A stretch of 64,000 nucleotides of DNA, taken from NCBI RefSeq assembly GCF_013523125.1, contig NZ_JAAMQJ010000001.1, positions 62,001 to 126,000 on the forward strand. The letters are read 5' to 3'. The notes under the pieces were generated by a model. It saw only the letters and a program-made list of their open reading frames with translations. It was not told the DNA's origin and did no database searches. The translations under genes and the position numbers were made by a program. Source of the stretch: Pseudomonas entomophila (GTDB taxonomy: Bacteria; Pseudomonadota; Gammaproteobacteria; Pseudomonadales; Pseudomonadaceae). Below are positions 50,591 through 62,532 of this stretch, piece after piece. Position 1 is the first letter of the stretch; each line of letters opens with the position of its first letter.

Positions 50591-52495
50591 TCACGACCGC
50601 GTTGGTGGATCGTTCAGCAGCGAATAGCCGCGCTCCAGCAACGTCTTGCCGATGTAACGCGAGCCGACCTCGTTGAGGTGGGCATTGTCCAGGTACAGCA
50701 GCGTGCCGTCGATCAACGAGCGGCAACGCCCGTCGGTGCAGATGACCTGGTTGGGGTCGATGAAACGCACCTGCGGGAACCGCGCACGCAACTCGGCCCA
50801 ATAGTGCGGCCGCGTGGCCTGGGCGGCGTCGCAGGTGCGCTGGGTCGCGAACATCAACTGGCGCACCGGGCAGGTCGCTGCATCCACGATCGCCTGGTTG
50901 TTCAGGATCACGATCACCTGGCCGGTACTCTTGACCACCCGCTCCAGGCTGGCCGCGATCGGCGCGCCGGCAGCCTCGTCCGACGGCCAACTGCCCGCCA
51001 GCACCACGTAGGGATAGCGCTGGGCTTCGATCAGCGCGTACACCCTGGCATTGCGTTGCGCGCAGTGCTCGGCGTAGACACGGGACATGTCGACGTTGTA
51101 GCCCAGGATCGGCGCACACCCATCCATGGTGTAGTCCATGAGGCTGACCCCGTCGGGCCGTGCCAGCAGATCGACCATGCCGGTGAAGTGGTTGGCGAAG
51201 GAGTCCCCGACCAGGATGCCGTCGAGCTGCGCCTTGGGTGCGCCGAGTCGGCACTGCGCATCCGGTGCTGTCTGGTACAAGGCATTGGGCACATGGCAGC
51301 CGCGTCGATTGTCGGCAGGACGCTCCAGGGTCATGGCTTCGAGGGTTTCGACCGTGGGCCCGAAGCGCGTCGGGAACCCGCCCTGCCACTGAACCAGCCC
51401 CGTCAGCAGTGCCAACGCTGCCACCGGCATCGCGAAGCGCCGAGCGAACACCCTGGCAAATTCGATCCGCGCGCCGCTCTGACGCATGGGCTGCTCGATC
51501 CAACGCCAGGTCAGCCAAGCCAGGACCACGGCCACCAGTACCACGCCCAGGCCTGTCGTCAGGCCGATGGGGATGGCCAGGTAGTTGAGGTAGGCGATCA
51601 ACGGCCAGTGCCACAGGTACAGGGAGTAGGAGATCAATCCGACGAACACCAGCGGTCGGCTGCCCAGCAGCCAGGCACGTTGCCCCGCGTGCCCGGCATG
51701 GATCAACAGGGCCGCCCCCAGGCAGGGCACCAGTGCCGTCAACCCGGGAAACGCAACGCCTGGCCCGATCAGCGCCAGGGACCCGGCGATCAGCACGACG
51801 CCCAGCCCGCGGCTGGTCCAGGCCTGGCGTCGGTCGATGGGCAGCGGCCGCAGGACATGCCAGATCCCCAGGCAACCACCCAGCATCAGCTCGAAGAATC
51901 GCGTCGGCAACAGGTAGTAGGACGCTGTGACGAACAGGCCAGTGCCGTACTGCGACAGCCCGACCGCCGCCGTCAGGCCCACGCCGAGCAGCCATGGACA
52001 GCGTTGTGGGGCCAGGCGCAGGACGGCCAGCAGGAGCAAGGGCCAGATCATGTAGAACTGCTCCTCGATCCCGAGTGACCAGGTGTGCAGCAACGGCGCT
52101 TCACTGGCATCGGCAGCGAAATAGTTGCCGTACTTGAGCCAGATGAACAGGTTGGACACGCCCAGCAACGCATATAGGGCATTGGCGCTCAAGCGCTCCA
52201 GGTCGACGGGCGACAACAACACGGCGCCCAGCCCCAGAGTGGCCAGTAGCACGGTGACCAGGGCAGGTACGATACGGTTGATCCGACGTTGGTAGAACTG
52301 GCGTAGCGAGAAGGTTCCGGCGCGGGCCTGCTGGAACACATGGGCGGTGATCAGGTAGCCGGAAATGACGAAGAAGATGTCCACCCCGACGAAGCCGCCG
52401 GGTATCCAGGCGACGTTGAGGTGATGGAGCAGGACGGCGATCACGGCGACGGCGCGCAGGCCGTCGATGTCGGGGCGGTAGGCGGTGCGTTGCAT
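50591..52495 (-). CDS. OafA-like acyltransferase with SGNH domain
   Basis: Inner-membrane O-acyltransferase of about 634 residues. The N-terminal acyltransferase-3 domain (about residues 1-350, ten hydrophobic helices) opens with YRPDIDGLRAVAV and shows GGFVGVDIFFVISGYLI and TWSLGIEEQFY, both family signatures. The C-terminal periplasmic SGNH domain has the nucleophile motif GDSFANHF and a D-x-x-H-like DNAHLNEVGS near the end. Such fusions acetylate O-antigen, capsule or other surface sugars. The start is uncertain: ATG at 52495 gives the family-typical N-terminus; ATG at 52534 or TTG at 52543 would add 13-16 residues. No polysaccharide cluster is adjacent. Confidence 0.9.
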   Translation of the reverse strand: MQRTAYRPDIDGLRAVAVIAVLLHHLNVAWIPGGFVGVDIFFVISGYLITAHVFQQARAGTFSLRQFYQRRINRIVPALVTVLLATLGLGAVLLSPVDLERLSANALYALLGVSNLFIWLKYGNYFAADASEAPLLHTWSLGIEEQFYMIWPLLLLAVLRLAPQRCPWLLGVGLTAAVGLSQYGTGLFVTASYYLLPTRFFELMLGGCLGIWHVLRPLPIDRRQAWTSRGLGVVLIAGSLALIGPGVAFPGLTALVPCLGAALLIHAGHAGQRAWLLGSRPLVFVGLISYSLYLWHWPLIAYLNYLAIPIGLTTGLGVVLVAVVLAWLTWRWIEQPMRQSGARIEFARVFARRFAMPVAALALLTGLVQWQGGFPTRFGPTVETLEAMTLERPADNRRGCHVPNALYQTAPDAQCRLGAPKAQLDGILVGDSFANHFTGMVDLLARPDGVSLMDYTMDGCAPILGYNVDMSRVYAEHCAQRNARVYALIEAQRYPYVVLAGSWPSDEAAGAPIAASLERVVKSTGQVIVILNNQAIVDAATCPVRQLMFATQRTCDAAQATRPHYWAELRARFPQVRFIDPNQVICTDGRCRSLIDGTLLYLDNAHLNEVGSRYIGKTLLERGYSLLNDPPTRS

Positions 52496-52687
52496 GGCGG
52501 TGAGCATCCTCGAGACAGGCATGTCGCTGGACATGTGGCTCAAGGGTAACGCAAGCCTGAGGGCCCGACGTCAACTCACCGACAAATTCATCGCCTGCTC
52601 GAATCGCGCCAGGTAAGCGCCGCGGTTTTCGTCACTAAATTGACGATTACAGGATGTGACGTTATGCCGTGATCTGCCGAGCGCGCC

Positions 52688-53203
52688 TTATTTCACGACG
52701 CCACACGCCACGCGCGCACCGCCGCCACCCAGTTTTTCAGGATGATCGCTGTGGTTGTCGCCCCCCACGTGCACCATCAGGGCATGCCCTTTGAAATCGT
52801 CCGCCTTCAGCCGGGGCGCCAACACTGGATAGGTCGCCTTGCCGTCGGCACCGACGTACAGCGCAGGCAGGTCACCACGATGACCGCTGTCATCATAAGG
52901 GCCCTTGTGAACGCCGGTGGAGTCCGGGTCCCAATGCCCGCCCGCAGCACCGGCCGGCACAGCCTTGCCATTGTCCTGGGTGACACCGCAGTCGGGCTTC
53001 TCGTGCAGGTGGAAGCCGTGGACGCCCGGTGGCAGATCGCTCAATTTCGGGGTCAACAGGGCACCGTACTTGTTCTGCTCGATGGTAATGGTGCCGATCG
53101 ACTTGCCGGCGCCTTCCGGTCCGGCCAGCTTGAGTTCGACGGTCTCGGCGGCCTGGGCCAGGCCGGTGGTCGCCAGCAAGGCGGTCAGTAGCACTGCTTT
53201 CAT
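52688..53203 (-). CDS. sodC: periplasmic Cu/Zn superoxide dismutase
   Basis: Detoxifies superoxide in the periplasm (171 residues). A Sec signal peptide (about 1-19, ending AQA) precedes the SOD fold. Copper ligands lie in HGFHLHEKPDC, zinc-site residues in GGHWDPDSTGVHKG and HRGDLPALY, and another copper His in HALMVHVGGDN; the disulfide Cys pair is Cys in KPDCGV and ARVACGV. GGAG lies about eight bases before the ATG at 53203; the frame extends further but without coding character. Divergent from the YghA-like gene. Confidence 0.95.
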   Translation of the reverse strand: MKAVLLTALLATTGLAQAAETVELKLAGPEGAGKSIGTITIEQNKYGALLTPKLSDLPPGVHGFHLHEKPDCGVTQDNGKAVPAGAAGGHWDPDSTGVHKGPYDDSGHRGDLPALYVGADGKATYPVLAPRLKADDFKGHALMVHVGGDNHSDHPEKLGGGGARVACGVVK

Positions 53204-53456
53204 AGCATCGTCTCCATGGATGAACGTTGGACTGCGTCTTCGGCTGTACGCGCGGCCCATTTGCCGCATCGGACAGTGTCTCCAACAGACAGATTCCCGA
53301 TAGACATATTTACATACACGTAGAGCACCGTGCCGCACTCGAGACGCCCTCGGGAGGGTGTGCCATTCGTCGCGTGTAATGCTGCTGCGATACAACCCCG
53401 GCCGTCAGGTGCATTCACACATTAGGTCCAGTTCATTCGTTACGAGGAACGCAACC

Positions 53457-54314
53457 ATGCGCGACTATCCCCGCCCTCCTTTCCCTGAACAGCCGCAGAA
53501 AGTACCCGGTCATCAACACCAGATGGACCCGCTGCCCGACTGTGGCGAAAAGACCTACGTCGGTCATGGTCGTCTCGAGGGCAAGGTCGCCTTGATCACC
53601 GGCGGCGACAGTGGCATCGGCCGCGCCGTGGCGATCGCCTTCGCCCGTGAAGGGGCGGACGTCGCGGTGGCGTACCTGGATGAGCACCAGGATGCCGAAG
53701 AGACCGCGAAATGGGTGCGTGACGCAGGCCGTACCTGCATCCTGCTGCCGGGCGACATCGCCCAGAAGACCACCTGCGACGAGCTGATCGACAAGACCGT
53801 CGCGCAGTTCGGCCGCATCGACGTGCTGGTCAACAACGCCGCGTTCCAGATGAGCCATGAATCGATCGAAGAGATCTCCGACGAGGAATGGGTCAAGACC
53901 TTCGATATCAACATGACGGCCATGTTCCGCCTGTGCAAGGCAGCCTTGCCGCACATGCAGAAAGGGGGCTCGATCATCAATACCACGTCGGTCAACTCCG
54001 ACTCGCCGACCCCGACCTTGCTGGCCTATGCAGCGACCAAGGGCGCCATCGCCAACTTCACTGCCGGCCTGGCGCAGATGCTCGGGCCCAAGGGCATCCG
54101 CGTGAACAGCGTGGCGCCGGGGCCGATCTGGACACCGCTGATCGTCTCCACCATGCCACCGGAGCAGGCCAGCCACTTCGGCGAACAGACGCCGCTGGGG
54201 CGCGCCGGGCAGCCTGTGGAGGTCGCGCCCATCTATGTGCTGCTGGCTTCCGACGAGAGCAGCTACATCACCGGTAGCCGCTACGGCATCACCGGGGGCA
54301 AGCCGATTCTGTAA
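53457..54314 (+). CDS. short-chain dehydrogenase/reductase (YghA-like)
   Basis: NAD(P)-dependent oxidoreductase of 285 residues. The first 40 residues (PPFPEQPQKVPGHQHQMDP) are the proline-rich lead typical of the YghA/YdaD general-stress subgroup. The Rossmann motif TGGDSGIGRA is near residues 48-57, NNAAF near 129, and catalytic Ser-Tyr-Lys in NTTSVNSD and AYAATKGAIAN near 175-195. GAGGAA lies nine bases before the ATG. The substrate is unknown; the position next to sodC suggests a stress link, which is not proven. From 54315 to 54637 only a REP element is recognised. Confidence 0.9.
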   Translation: MRDYPRPPFPEQPQKVPGHQHQMDPLPDCGEKTYVGHGRLEGKVALITGGDSGIGRAVAIAFAREGADVAVAYLDEHQDAEETAKWVRDAGRTCILLPGDIAQKTTCDELIDKTVAQFGRIDVLVNNAAFQMSHESIEEISDEEWVKTFDINMTAMFRLCKAALPHMQKGGSIINTTSVNSDSPTPTLLAYAATKGAIANFTAGLAQMLGPKGIRVNSVAPGPIWTPLIVSTMPPEQASHFGEQTPLGRAGQPVEVAPIYVLLASDESSYITGSRYGITGGKPIL

Positions 54315-54439
54315 AGGTGTTCGATGAGGATGGGTGCGAAGGCGACAGCAAGGGTGCCTGCCCCGTTGCGATCGCGGGCGAGCCAACCCTCGCAGAACAG
54401 GAAATAGTTTGCAGCGCTCTGTGGGCTCTATGATCCCAG

Positions 54440-54464
54440 TCGCGGCACAGGGGCCGCTCCTGCA
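54440..54464 (-). repeat. REP element
   Basis: On the minus strand TGCAGGAGCGGCCCCTGTGCCGCG in core, nearly the same as the REP lead-in at 14405. A second GC-rich inverted run (GGCCGCGATGACC, then CCGCGGTAGGTGAGCGGCC) follows to about 54506. Confidence 0.6.
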
Positions 54465-54637
54465 TGGGCCGCGATGACCTGCCTCACCGCGGTAGGTGAG
54501 CGGCCCTTGAAAACGATGCACCCCTCCCAATTCACGGCCAAGCGTTTCCGATACCCCCCTGGATGTATTATCGTTGCCCAGTGCGCAAACCGAGGCGACC
54601 TGACCGTTCAGGCAGCTGCAAGACAATCGAGGGTGTC

Positions 54638-55657
54638 ATGAGCAACGAAAGCATCAATTGGGACAAGCTGGGCTTCGACTACATCAAGACCGACAAGCGC
54701 TACCTGTCCGTCTGGCGCGATGGCCAATGGGATCAAGGCACCCTGACCGACGACAACGTCCTGCACATCAGTGAGGGCTCCACGGCCCTGCACTACGGCC
54801 AGCAATGCTTCGAGGGGCTCAAGGCCTACCGCTGCAAGGACGGTTCGGTGAACCTGTTCCGTCCGGACCAGAACGCCGCGCGCATGCAGCGCAGCTGTGC
54901 TCGCCTGCTGATGCCGCACGTGCCGACCGAGGTGTTCATCGAGGCGTGCAAGCAGGTGGTCAAGGCCAACGACCGCTTCATCCCGCCGCACGGCAAGGGT
55001 GCCTTGTACCTGCGTCCCTTCGTCATCGGCGTGGGCGACAACATTGGCGTACGGACCGCACCCGAGTTCATCTTCTCGATCTTCGCCATTCCGGTCGGCT
55101 CGTACTTCAAGGGCGGCATGAAGCCCCACAACTTCATGATCTCCAACTTCGACCGCGCCGCCCCGCAAGGCACTGGCGCGGCCAAGGTCGGCGGCAACTA
55201 CGCGGCCAGCCTGCAACCGGGCGCCGAGGCCAAGCAGCGCAGCTTCGCCGACGCGATCTACCTGGACCCGCTGACCCACAGCAAGATCGAGGAAGTCGGC
55301 TCGGCGAATTTCTTCGGCATCACCGCCGACAACGAATTCGTCACACCCAAGTCCGCCTCGGTCCTGCCGGGCATCACGCGCCTGTCGCTGATGGAGCTGG
55401 CCGCCTCGCGCCTGGGCCTGACCGTGGTCGAAGGCGACGTGGGCATCGACAACCTGGGCCGGTTCATCGAAGCCGGCGCCTGCGGTACGGCCGCCGTGAT
55501 CACGCCGATCGGCGGGATCGAGTACAACGGTTCGCTGCACGTCTTCCACGACCTGGAAAAGGTCGGCCCGGTCACCCAGAAGCTGTATGCCGAGCTGACC
55601 GGCATCCAGAGCGGTGACGTCGAAGCGCCTGCCGGCTGGATCGTCAAGGTCGCCTGA
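54638..55657 (+). CDS. ilvE: branched-chain amino acid aminotransferase IlvE
   Basis: Pyridoxal-phosphate enzyme (339 residues) interconverting Val, Leu and Ile with their 2-keto acids. It is of the longer, BCAT-type II class found in pseudomonads and mammals rather than the 309-residue E. coli form. The PLP Lys lies in AAKVGGNYAASL near residue 188; HYGQQCFEGLKAYR near 55 and IGGIEYNGSLHVF near the end are family motifs. A TATTAT -10-like box stands at 54566-54571. It is followed by a strong hairpin and appears to be monocistronic. Confidence 0.95.
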   Translation: MSNESINWDKLGFDYIKTDKRYLSVWRDGQWDQGTLTDDNVLHISEGSTALHYGQQCFEGLKAYRCKDGSVNLFRPDQNAARMQRSCARLLMPHVPTEVFIEACKQVVKANDRFIPPHGKGALYLRPFVIGVGDNIGVRTAPEFIFSIFAIPVGSYFKGGMKPHNFMISNFDRAAPQGTGAAKVGGNYAASLQPGAEAKQRSFADAIYLDPLTHSKIEEVGSANFFGITADNEFVTPKSASVLPGITRLSLMELAASRLGLTVVEGDVGIDNLGRFIEAGACGTAAVITPIGGIEYNGSLHVFHDLEKVGPVTQKLYAELTGIQSGDVEAPAGWIVKVA

Positions 55658-55668
55658 CCTGCCTTGTC

Positions 55669-55702
55669 CTCGATCAGGTCGCCCTGCAGCGGCCTGATCG
55701 AG
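55669..55702 (+). terminator. hairpin after ilvE
   Basis: Perfect 10-bp inverted repeat (CTCGATCAGG at 55669-55678 and CCTGATCGAG at 55693-55702) twelve bases after the ilvE stop; a short T-run (GAATTTTTCTT) lies about 15 bases further on. A transcript end or boundary structure. Confidence 0.5.
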
Positions 55703-55789
55703 CCTGCACCCGCAGATGAATTTTTCTTAAACTGGGCGTTGTCCATTGTTTGGCACAATCGTGCTTTCCCCCGCTGCCCAGGAACTCGC

Positions 55790-56447
55790 ATGCCTCGCGT
55801 ACTGACCATCGAAGACGACGCCGTCACGGCGCAGGAAATCGTCGCCGAACTGTCCACCCACGGTCTGGACGTGGACTGGGCGGACAATGGCCGTGAAGGC
55901 CTGGCCAAGGCCATCGCCGGGGGGTATGACCTGATCACCGTGGACCGCATGCTGCCCGAGGTGGATGGCCTGACCATCGTCACCACCCTGCGCGGCCTGA
56001 AGATCGCCACGCCGATCCTGATGATCAGCGCGCTGTCGGACGTCGACGAGCGTGTGAGAGGCCTGCGCGCCGGGGGTGACGACTACCTGACCAAGCCCTT
56101 CGCCTCCGACGAGATGGCGGCAAGGGTCGAGGTGCTGCTGCGCCGCAACAGCGTGCCGATGACCCAGACCCGCCTGCAGGTCGCCGACCTGGAGCTGGAC
56201 CTGATCAGCCACGAAGCACGCCGTGGCGAGCAGACCCTGAACCTGCTGCCGACCGAGTACAAGCTGCTGGAATACCTGATGCGCCACGCCGGCCAGGTGA
56301 TCACGCGCATGATGATTTTCGAGGAGGTGTGGGGCTATCACTTCGATCCCGGCACCAACCTGATCGACGTGCACATCGGGCGCCTGCGCAAGAAGATCGA
56401 CTCGCCCGGCCAGACGCCGCTGATCCGCACCGTGCGAGGCTCCGGCT

Positions 56448-56470
<23 letters not shown>
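55790..56470 (+). CDS. OmpR-family response regulator
   Basis: DNA-binding response regulator of 226 residues. The receiver domain has the acid pocket EDD at 8-10, phospho-acceptor Asp52 (TVDRMLPEVDG) and Lys in LTKPF; the C-terminal winged helix has LPTEYKLLEYLMRH and VDVHIGRLRKKID-like IDVHIGRLRKKID. Its last 23 bases overlap the start of the sensor kinase gene. The position beside cysS-glnS-ppiB-lpxH recalls the ParR-ParS neighbourhood of P. aeruginosa, but orthology is not established here. Confidence 0.93.
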
Positions 56471-57827
<1,357 letters not shown>

Positions 57828-57916
57828 GGGGCTGCTTTCTGAATCTTGTGAGCCCTACGGGCCCACACAGCAGTCGCTGCGTTAACGCAGGTTCTACCAG
57901 AATGCCAGACCCACGC

Positions 57917-57941
57917 CGCGGGGCCGCATCGCGACCCCGCG
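57917..57941. terminator. hairpin between convergent kinase and cysS genes
   Basis: CGCGGGG (57917-57923) and CCCCGCG (57935-57941) form a 7-bp stem with an 11-base loop in the 148-base convergent gap. No T-run on either side, so its role as a terminator is tentative. Confidence 0.35.
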
Positions 57942-57975
57942 TGCTGTCAGGACACCCGCAGACCCTGACGCCGCC

Positions 57976-59358
57976 TCACTCCGCCAACCGCCAGGTGGTG
58001 CCGCCCTTCCCGTCTTCCAGCACCACGCCCATGGCGGTCAGCTGGTCACGCACCCGGTCGGACTCGGCCCAGTTCTTCTGCGCGCGCGCCGCCAGACGTG
58101 CCTGGATCAACGCCTCGACCTCGGCCGCATCGACCTTGCCTTCGGCACCGGCGCGCAGGAAGTCGTCGGCGTCCAGCTGCAGCACGCCCAGCACGTCGCC
58201 CAGCTCACGCAGACGGCCCGCCAGACCGGCCGCTGCCTGGGGATCGCTGTCGCGCAGGCGGTTGATCTCGCGCACCAGGTCGAACAGCACCGCGCAAGCT
58301 TCGGGCGTACCGAAGTCGTCGTTCATCGCCACGGCGAAGCGTTCGGCGAAGGCTTCGCCGCCGGCGGCCGGCACCCGAGGCAGACCGCGCAGGGCGTGGT
58401 AGAAGCGCTCCAGGGCACCCTTGGCATCGCGCAGGCTGTCCTCGGAGTAGTTGATCGCGCTGCGGTAGTGGCTGGCCACCAGCAGGTAGCGCACCACCTC
58501 GGGGTGGTACTTGGCGAGCACGTCGCGGATCGTGAAGAAGTTGTTCAACGACTTGGACATCTTCTCGCCGTTGATGCGGATCATGCCGCAGTGCATCCAG
58601 GCCTTGGCGTACGGCTTGCCGGTGGCCGCCTCGCTCTGGGCGATCTCGTTCTCGTGGTGCGGAAACTCCAGGTCGCTGCCGCCGCCATGGATGTCGAAGC
58701 TCTCGCCCAGGCAGCAGGTGGACATCACCGAGCACTCGATGTGCCAGCCCGGACGGCCCGCGCCCCACGGCGATTCCCAGCTCGGCTCGCCGGGCTTGGC
58801 CGCCTTCCACAGCACGAAGTCCAGCGGGTCCTGCTTGGCCTCGCCCACTTCGATGCGCGCGCCGATGCGCAGGTCTTCGATCTTGCGCCGCGACAGCTTG
58901 CCATAGCCGACGAACTTGCCGACGCGGTAGTACACGTCGCCGTTGCCCGGCGCGTAGGCGTAGCCCTTGTCGATCAGGGTCTGGATCATCGCGTGCATGC
59001 CGGGGATGTGGTCGGTGGCGCGAGGCTCCTGGTCCGGCGGCAGGATGTTCAGGCGACGCTCGTCCTCGTGCATGGCCTCGATCATGCGCGCGGTGAGCGC
59101 ATCGAAGCGCTCGCCGTTGGCATTGGCACGGTGGATGATCTTGTCGTCGATGTCGGTGATGTTGCGCACGTAGGTCAGGTCGTACCCGCTCTTGCGCAGC
59201 CAGCGGGTGGCCAGGTCGAAGGCCACCATGCTGCGCCCGTGGCCCAGGTGGCAGTAGTCGTACACGGTCATGCCGCAGACGTACATGCGTACCTTGTTGC
59301 CCTCGAGCGGGGTGAAGACTTCCTTGGCCTTGGTCAGGGTGTTGTAGATGGTTAGCAC
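57976..59358 (-). CDS. cysS: cysteinyl-tRNA synthetase
   Basis: Class I synthetase charging tRNA-Cys (460 residues, normal). The zinc-site start [18 protein letters not shown] has the HIGH-equivalent HLGH; further zinc ligands lie near ECSVMSTC and [10 protein letters not shown]; the KMSKS loop is [10 protein letters not shown] near residue 270. The C-terminal anticodon-binding part is complete. It lies nine bases after glnS on the same strand, so glnS-cysS is probably one transcript, the usual pseudomonad order. Confidence 0.98.
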   Translation of the reverse strand: MLTIYNTLTKAKEVFTPLEGNKVRMYVCGMTVYDYCHLGHGRSMVAFDLATRWLRKSGYDLTYVRNITDIDDKIIHRANANGERFDALTARMIEAMHEDERRLNILPPDQEPRATDHIPGMHAMIQTLIDKGYAYAPGNGDVYYRVGKFVGYGKLSRRKIEDLRIGARIEVGEAKQDPLDFVLWKAAKPGEPSWESPWGAGRPGWHIECSVMSTCCLGESFDIHGGGSDLEFPHHENEIAQSEAATGKPYAKAWMHCGMIRINGEKMSKSLNNFFTIRDVLAKYHPEVVRYLLVASHYRSAINYSEDSLRDAKGALERFYHALRGLPRVPAAGGEAFAERFAVAMNDDFGTPEACAVLFDLVREINRLRDSDPQAAAGLAGRLRELGDVLGVLQLDADDFLRAGAEGKVDAAEVEALIQARLAARAQKNWAESDRVRDQLTAMGVVLEDGKGGTTWRLAE

Positions 59359-59367
59359 GAAAAGTCC

Positions 59368-61071
59368 TCAGCTGCCCCAGGAGTCACGCAGGGTGACGGT
59401 GCGGTTGAACACCGGGCGACCCGGCTGGCTGTCCTTGAGGTCGGCGCAGAAGTAGCCTTCGCGCTCGAACTGGAAGCGATCCTCCGGCGCGGCCTGGGCC
59501 AGCGACGGCTCGGCGCGGCAGCCGGTCAGCACCTGCAGCGAGTCCGGGTTGATGTTGTCCAGGAAGCTGCCACCGTCTTCGGTCTTTTCCGGGTTCGGCG
59601 AGCGGAACAGGCGGTCGTATAGACGAACTTCGCATTCCAGGCTGCCCTCGGCCGGCACCCAGTGGATCACGCCTTTGACCTTGCGACCTTCGGGGTTCTT
59701 GCCCAGGGTGTCCGGGTCGTAGGAGCAGCGCAGCTCGACGATGTTGCCCTCGGCATCCTTGATCGCCTCGTCGGCGCGGATCACGTAGCTGCCGCGCAGG
59801 CGGACCTCGCCGTTGGGCTCCAGGCGCTTGTAGCCCTTGGGCGGCGCTTCCATGTAGTCGTCGCGGTCGATGTACAGCTCGCGAGCGAACGGCAGCACGC
59901 GCACGCCCATGTCTTCCTTGGGATGGCGCGGCAGTTCGAGCTGTTCGACCTGGCCTTCGGGGTAGTTGGTGATGACCACCTTCAGCGGGCGCAGCACGCA
60001 CATGGCGCGCGGCGCAGTACGGTCCAGGTCATCACGGATGCAGAACTCGAGCATCGACATGTCGACCACGCCGTCGGAGCGGTTGGTGCCGATCATCTCG
60101 CAGAAGTTGCGGATCGACGCCGGGGTGTAGCCACGACGGCGGAAACCCGACAGGGTCGACATGCGCGGATCGTCCCAGGATTCGACGTGGTGCTCGTCCA
60201 CCAGTTGCTTGAGCTTGCGCTTGGAAGTGATGGTGTAGTTCAGGTTCAGTCGGCTGAACTCGTACTGGCGGGGGTGCGCCGGCACCGGCAGGTTGTCCAG
60301 GAACCACTCGTACAGCGGACGATGCCCCTCGAACTCCAGGGTGCAGATCGAATGGGTGATGCCTTCGATGGCGTCGGACTGGCCGTGGGTGAAGTCGTAG
60401 TTGGGGTAGATGCACCAGGCATCGCCCGTCTGGTGGTGATGGGCGTGACGGATCCGGTAGAGGATCGGGTCGCGCAGGTTCATGTTCGGCGACGCCATGT
60501 CGATCTTGGCGCGCAGCACCCGCTCGCCATCCTTGAACTCACCGGCCTTCATGCGCGCGAACAGGTCCAGGTTCTCCTCGACGCTACGCTCGCGGTACGG
60601 GCTGTCCTTGCCAGGCTCGGTCAGGCTGCCACGGTAGGCGCGCGCCTCGTCCGGGGTCAGGTCGCAGACATAGGCCTTGCCGCGCTTGATCAGCTCCACC
60701 GCCCAGGCGTGCAACTGGTCGAAGTAGTTCGAGGCGTAGCGCACCTCGCCGGCCCACTCGAAGCCCAGCCAGGTGACATCGCGCTGGATGGCGTCGATGT
60801 ACTCCTGGTCTTCCTTGGCCGGGTTGGTGTCATCGAAACGCAGGTGACAGGCACCGCCGAATTCCTTGGCCAGGCCGAAGTTCACGCAGATCGACTTGGC
60901 GTGACCGATGTGCAGGTAACCATTGGGCTCGGGCGGGAAGCGCGTGACGATGGTGCTGTGCTTGCCGGCATCCAGGTCCGCCTGAATGATCGGCCGCAGG
61001 AAGTTCGCAGGGACGGCAGGCGCCCCTTTGGCAGCGGCATTCGGAGCGTTGTCGGCAGTGGGCTTGCTCAT
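59368..61071 (-). CDS. glnS: glutaminyl-tRNA synthetase
   Basis: Class I synthetase charging tRNA-Gln (567 residues). HIGH motif [12 protein letters not shown] near residues 49-60, the tRNA-acceptor region and CxxF-type [11 protein letters not shown] near 79, and the KMSKS equivalent [10 protein letters not shown] near 281. The N-terminal 30 residues are Ala-rich and variable. It is transcribed towards cysS and diverges from ppiB with about 240 bases between the starts, enough for two promoters. No abnormality is visible. Confidence 0.98.
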   Translation of the reverse strand: MSKPTADNAPNAAAKGAPAVPANFLRPIIQADLDAGKHSTIVTRFPPEPNGYLHIGHAKSICVNFGLAKEFGGACHLRFDDTNPAKEDQEYIDAIQRDVTWLGFEWAGEVRYASNYFDQLHAWAVELIKRGKAYVCDLTPDEARAYRGSLTEPGKDSPYRERSVEENLDLFARMKAGEFKDGERVLRAKIDMASPNMNLRDPILYRIRHAHHHQTGDAWCIYPNYDFTHGQSDAIEGITHSICTLEFEGHRPLYEWFLDNLPVPAHPRQYEFSRLNLNYTITSKRKLKQLVDEHHVESWDDPRMSTLSGFRRRGYTPASIRNFCEMIGTNRSDGVVDMSMLEFCIRDDLDRTAPRAMCVLRPLKVVITNYPEGQVEQLELPRHPKEDMGVRVLPFARELYIDRDDYMEAPPKGYKRLEPNGEVRLRGSYVIRADEAIKDAEGNIVELRCSYDPDTLGKNPEGRKVKGVIHWVPAEGSLECEVRLYDRLFRSPNPEKTEDGGSFLDNINPDSLQVLTGCRAEPSLAQAAPEDRFQFEREGYFCADLKDSQPGRPVFNRTVTLRDSWGS

Positions 61072-61312
61072 GTGGATCCTTTGAAGACGGGTAAACGGCC
61101 ATCGGGTAGGCCGACTGAAACAAAGGGCTTATCATAGCCGAAGCAGTCAAGTCGCCGACAGCCGGACGCCGAGAATCTGCCGTGTTTTATCGTCGGGTCC
61201 ACGCCGCGTGCATCACGCCACGTGTGTCCTGACGCTGGAAACGTGCGTCAGGTCTTGCGTACGCCCGTTGGCGGACCCTATTCATGAACGTCTTGAAAAA
61301 GCGAGTTCCCGC

Positions 61313-61813
61313 ATGTCCAAAGTCAAACTGAGCACCAACCACGGCGACATCGTCCTGCAACTGAACGCCGAGAAAGCGCCGCTGACCACCGAGAACTTCG
61401 TCCAGTACGTCAAGGAAGGCCACTACGATGGCACCGTGTTCCACCGCGTGATCAAGGGCTTCATGATCCAGGGCGGCGGTTTCGAGGCCGGCATGAGCCA
61501 GAAGAAGACCCGCGCCTCGATCCAGAACGAAGCCGACAACGGCCTGAAGAACGCCAAGTACAGCATCGCCATGGCCCGTACCATGGACCCGCACTCGGCC
61601 TCGGCGCAGTTCTTCATCAACGCCTCGGACAATGCCTTCCTCAACCACAGCGGCAAGAACACCCAGGGCTGGGGCTACGCGGTGTTCGGCGAAGTGATCG
61701 AAGGCCGTGAGGTGGTCGATGCCATCGAGAAAGTCGTCACGGGCTCCAAGGCCGGCCACCAGGACGTGCCGAAGGACGACGTGATCATCGAGAAAGCCGA
61801 GATCATTGAGTGA
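61313..61813 (+). CDS. ppiB: peptidyl-prolyl cis-trans isomerase PpiB
   Basis: Cytoplasmic cyclophilin (166 residues, no signal peptide) that speeds proline isomerisation. The active-site stretch [13 protein letters not shown] near residues 44-56, QFFIN near 101 and the [12 protein letters not shown] segment near 121 are present with the catalytic Arg in HRV. The start ATG is chosen for the conserved [13 protein letters not shown]. Its stop overlaps the lpxH start by three bases (GTGA), so the two are co-translated. Confidence 0.97.
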   Translation: MSKVKLSTNHGDIVLQLNAEKAPLTTENFVQYVKEGHYDGTVFHRVIKGFMIQGGGFEAGMSQKKTRASIQNEADNGLKNAKYSIAMARTMDPHSASAQFFINASDNAFLNHSGKNTQGWGYAVFGEVIEGREVVDAIEKVVTGSKAGHQDVPKDDVIIEKAEIIE

Positions 61814-62532
61814 TCCTGCTGATCTCCGATCTTCATTTGCAAGAAGAGCGCCCGGACATCACCCGGGCGTTTCTCGCGTTGCTCGACGGCCGTGCCCGCA
61901 GCGCCAGCGCGCTGTACATCCTGGGCGACTTCTTCGAGGCCTGGATCGGTGACGACGGCATGTCGCCGTTCCAGCAGTCGATCTGCCAGGCGCTGCGCGC
62001 GGTGAGCGACCGAGGCACGGCCGTGTACCTGATGCACGGCAACCGGGATTTCCTGATTGGCCAGGGGTTCTGCGAGGCCGCCGGCTGCACGTTGCTCGAC
62101 GATCCCAGCGTGGTGGACCTCGGTGGCGAGCGCGTCCTGCTGATGCACGGCGACAGCCTGTGCACGCGGGACGTGGGCTACCTGAGGTTGCGTCGGGTGT
62201 TGCGCAATCCGCTGACCTTGTGGATCCTGCGTCACCTCTCGCTGGCCAACCGACAGCGCCTGGCACGCAAGCTGCGCAACGAAAGCAAGGCGCAGACGCA
62301 AATGAAAGCGACGGAGATCATCGACGTCACCCCCGAGGAGATCCCTCAGGTCATGGCGGCCCATGGCGTGCGCACGCTGATCCATGGGCACACCCACCGG
62401 CCCGCGATCCACAAGCTGACCGTCGACGGCGAGCCGGCACGGCGTATCGTGCTGGGAGACTGGGACCGCCAGGGCTGGGCGTTGCAGGTGGACGACCAGG
62501 GGTTTCAGCTGGCGCCGTTCGCGATTGGGTGA
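61810..62532 (+). CDS. lpxH: UDP-2,3-diacylglucosamine diphosphatase LpxH
   Basis: Peripheral membrane, Mn-dependent phosphoesterase of lipid A synthesis that releases UMP to give lipid X (240 residues). The calcineurin-like motifs are all visible: SDLHL at 6-10, GDFFEAW near 38, GNRDF near 78, MHGD near 113, and HGHTHRP near 194. It uses a GTG start overlapping the ppiB stop. A 112-base GCCGCAA array begins at the base after its stop codon, so any readthrough or rearrangement would extend this essential gene into repeats. Confidence 0.97.
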   Translation: MILLISDLHLQEERPDITRAFLALLDGRARSASALYILGDFFEAWIGDDGMSPFQQSICQALRAVSDRGTAVYLMHGNRDFLIGQGFCEAAGCTLLDDPSVVDLGGERVLLMHGDSLCTRDVGYLRLRRVLRNPLTLWILRHLSLANRQRLARKLRNESKAQTQMKATEIIDVTPEEIPQVMAAHGVRTLIHGHTHRPAIHKLTVDGEPARRIVLGDWDRQGWALQVDDQGFQLAPFAIG